The notes under the pieces: generated by a model
Seen by the model: only the letters and a program-made list of their open reading frames with translations
Database searches by the model: none
Told to the model about the DNA's origin: nothing
Translations under genes and position numbers: made by a program
Assembly: GCA_023475715.1 (NCBI GenBank)
Contig: JAMCVO010000687.1
Span: forward strand, 1 to 13,922
DNA length: 13,922 bases
DNA from: Actinomycetota bacterium
GTDB lineage: Bacteria > Actinomycetota > Humimicrobiia > Humimicrobiales > Humimicrobiaceae
Reading direction: 5' to 3'
Shown: in pieces, positions 13,867 through 13,922 of the stretch
Position numbering within the stretch: the stretch's first letter is position 1
Layout of the letters: each line of letters opens with the position of its first letter

Positions 13867-13922
13867 ATGAAAAATTTTGAAGAAATAAAAAAAATATTAG
13901 ATATAAATAAAAATCAATTTCA
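13867..13922 (+). CDS. 5' end of a gene, possibly an MNT nucleotidyltransferase (partial)
   Basis: ATG at 13867 follows a strong AAAGGTGG ribosome site, and 18 codons are visible before the window ends: MKNFEEIKKILDINKNQF. This amphipathic N-terminal helix is like that of small stand-alone nucleotidyltransferases, which continue into a GIFGS strand. The piece is too short to prove this. If right, a HEPN gene would be expected just downstream. Confidence 0.45.
   Translation, partial: MKNFEEIKKILDINKNQF

Noticed and set aside
1..13922. CRISPR arrays, tRNA or rRNA genes, insertion sequences
   Set aside because: No regularly spaced repeats, cloverleaf-like sequence or transposase motif was seen; the only long repeat is the 360-bp PAS-coding pair.

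Overview
The window comes from an AT-rich bacterial genome (roughly one third G+C by eye). A bacterial origin is supported by strong Shine-Dalgarno sites, by a canonical glutaminyl-tRNA synthetase (archaea lack it and form Gln-tRNA by transamidation), and by a Tat-exported lipoprotein. The superoxide dismutase is of the archaeal sequence type. Together with the many signal-transduction domains and the toxin/antitoxin debris, this fits a bacterium living in mixed, probably largely anaerobic communities. I cannot assign a phylum from the sequence.

Layout. (1) 29-963: a two-gene MNT/HEPN toxin-antitoxin-like pair. The nucleotidyltransferase carries its own N-terminal helix-turn-helix, and the HEPN protein overlaps it by one base. 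(2) 1181-5945: a plus-strand signalling operon. It holds a soluble histidine kinase with five PAS domains, a single-domain Rcp1-type response regulator, a receiver-HD-GYP protein (predicted c-di-GMP phosphodiesterase), and a GGDEF protein (predicted diguanylate cyclase) whose receiver domain is cut down to its last ~30 residues. Two PAS domains of the kinase are encoded by a perfect 360-bp direct repeat in an A-B-A arrangement. (3) 6021-7712, minus strand: glnS. (4) 7905-9305, minus strand: a likely operon of a Met-rich SHOCT-domain membrane protein, a Met-rich secreted PepSY-like protein and an ArsR-family repressor, suggesting a metal or redox stress function. (5) 9512-10807, plus: a divergent Nramp-family transporter with non-canonical metal-site motifs, behind a good sigma70-type promoter. 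(6) 10932-12106, plus: a three-helix cytochrome b-like protein, a 16-residue hydrophobic micro-ORF and a Tat/lipobox molybdopterin oxidoreductase, probably one membrane electron-transfer module. (7) 12122-12730, minus: Fe/Mn superoxide dismutase. (8) 12947-13206, plus: a tiny leader ORF and a DUF1328 (UPF0391) membrane protein. (9) 13220-13619: debris, with a RelE/ParE-like toxin fragment on the minus strand abutting the C-terminal end of a DUF4143-type ATPase gene on the plus strand. (10) 13867 onwards: the first 18 codons of a gene that may be another nucleotidyltransferase.

How it works together. Regions 4-7 are compatible with a metal-uptake, oxygen and sulfur or redox stress neighbourhood. 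Regions 1, 9 and 10 form a toxin/antitoxin-prone accessory context flanking it. Region 2 is a self-contained route from sensing (PAS/kinase) through phosphotransfer to c-di-GMP turnover. No tRNA, rRNA, CRISPR array, transposase or convincing GC-rich intrinsic terminator was seen.
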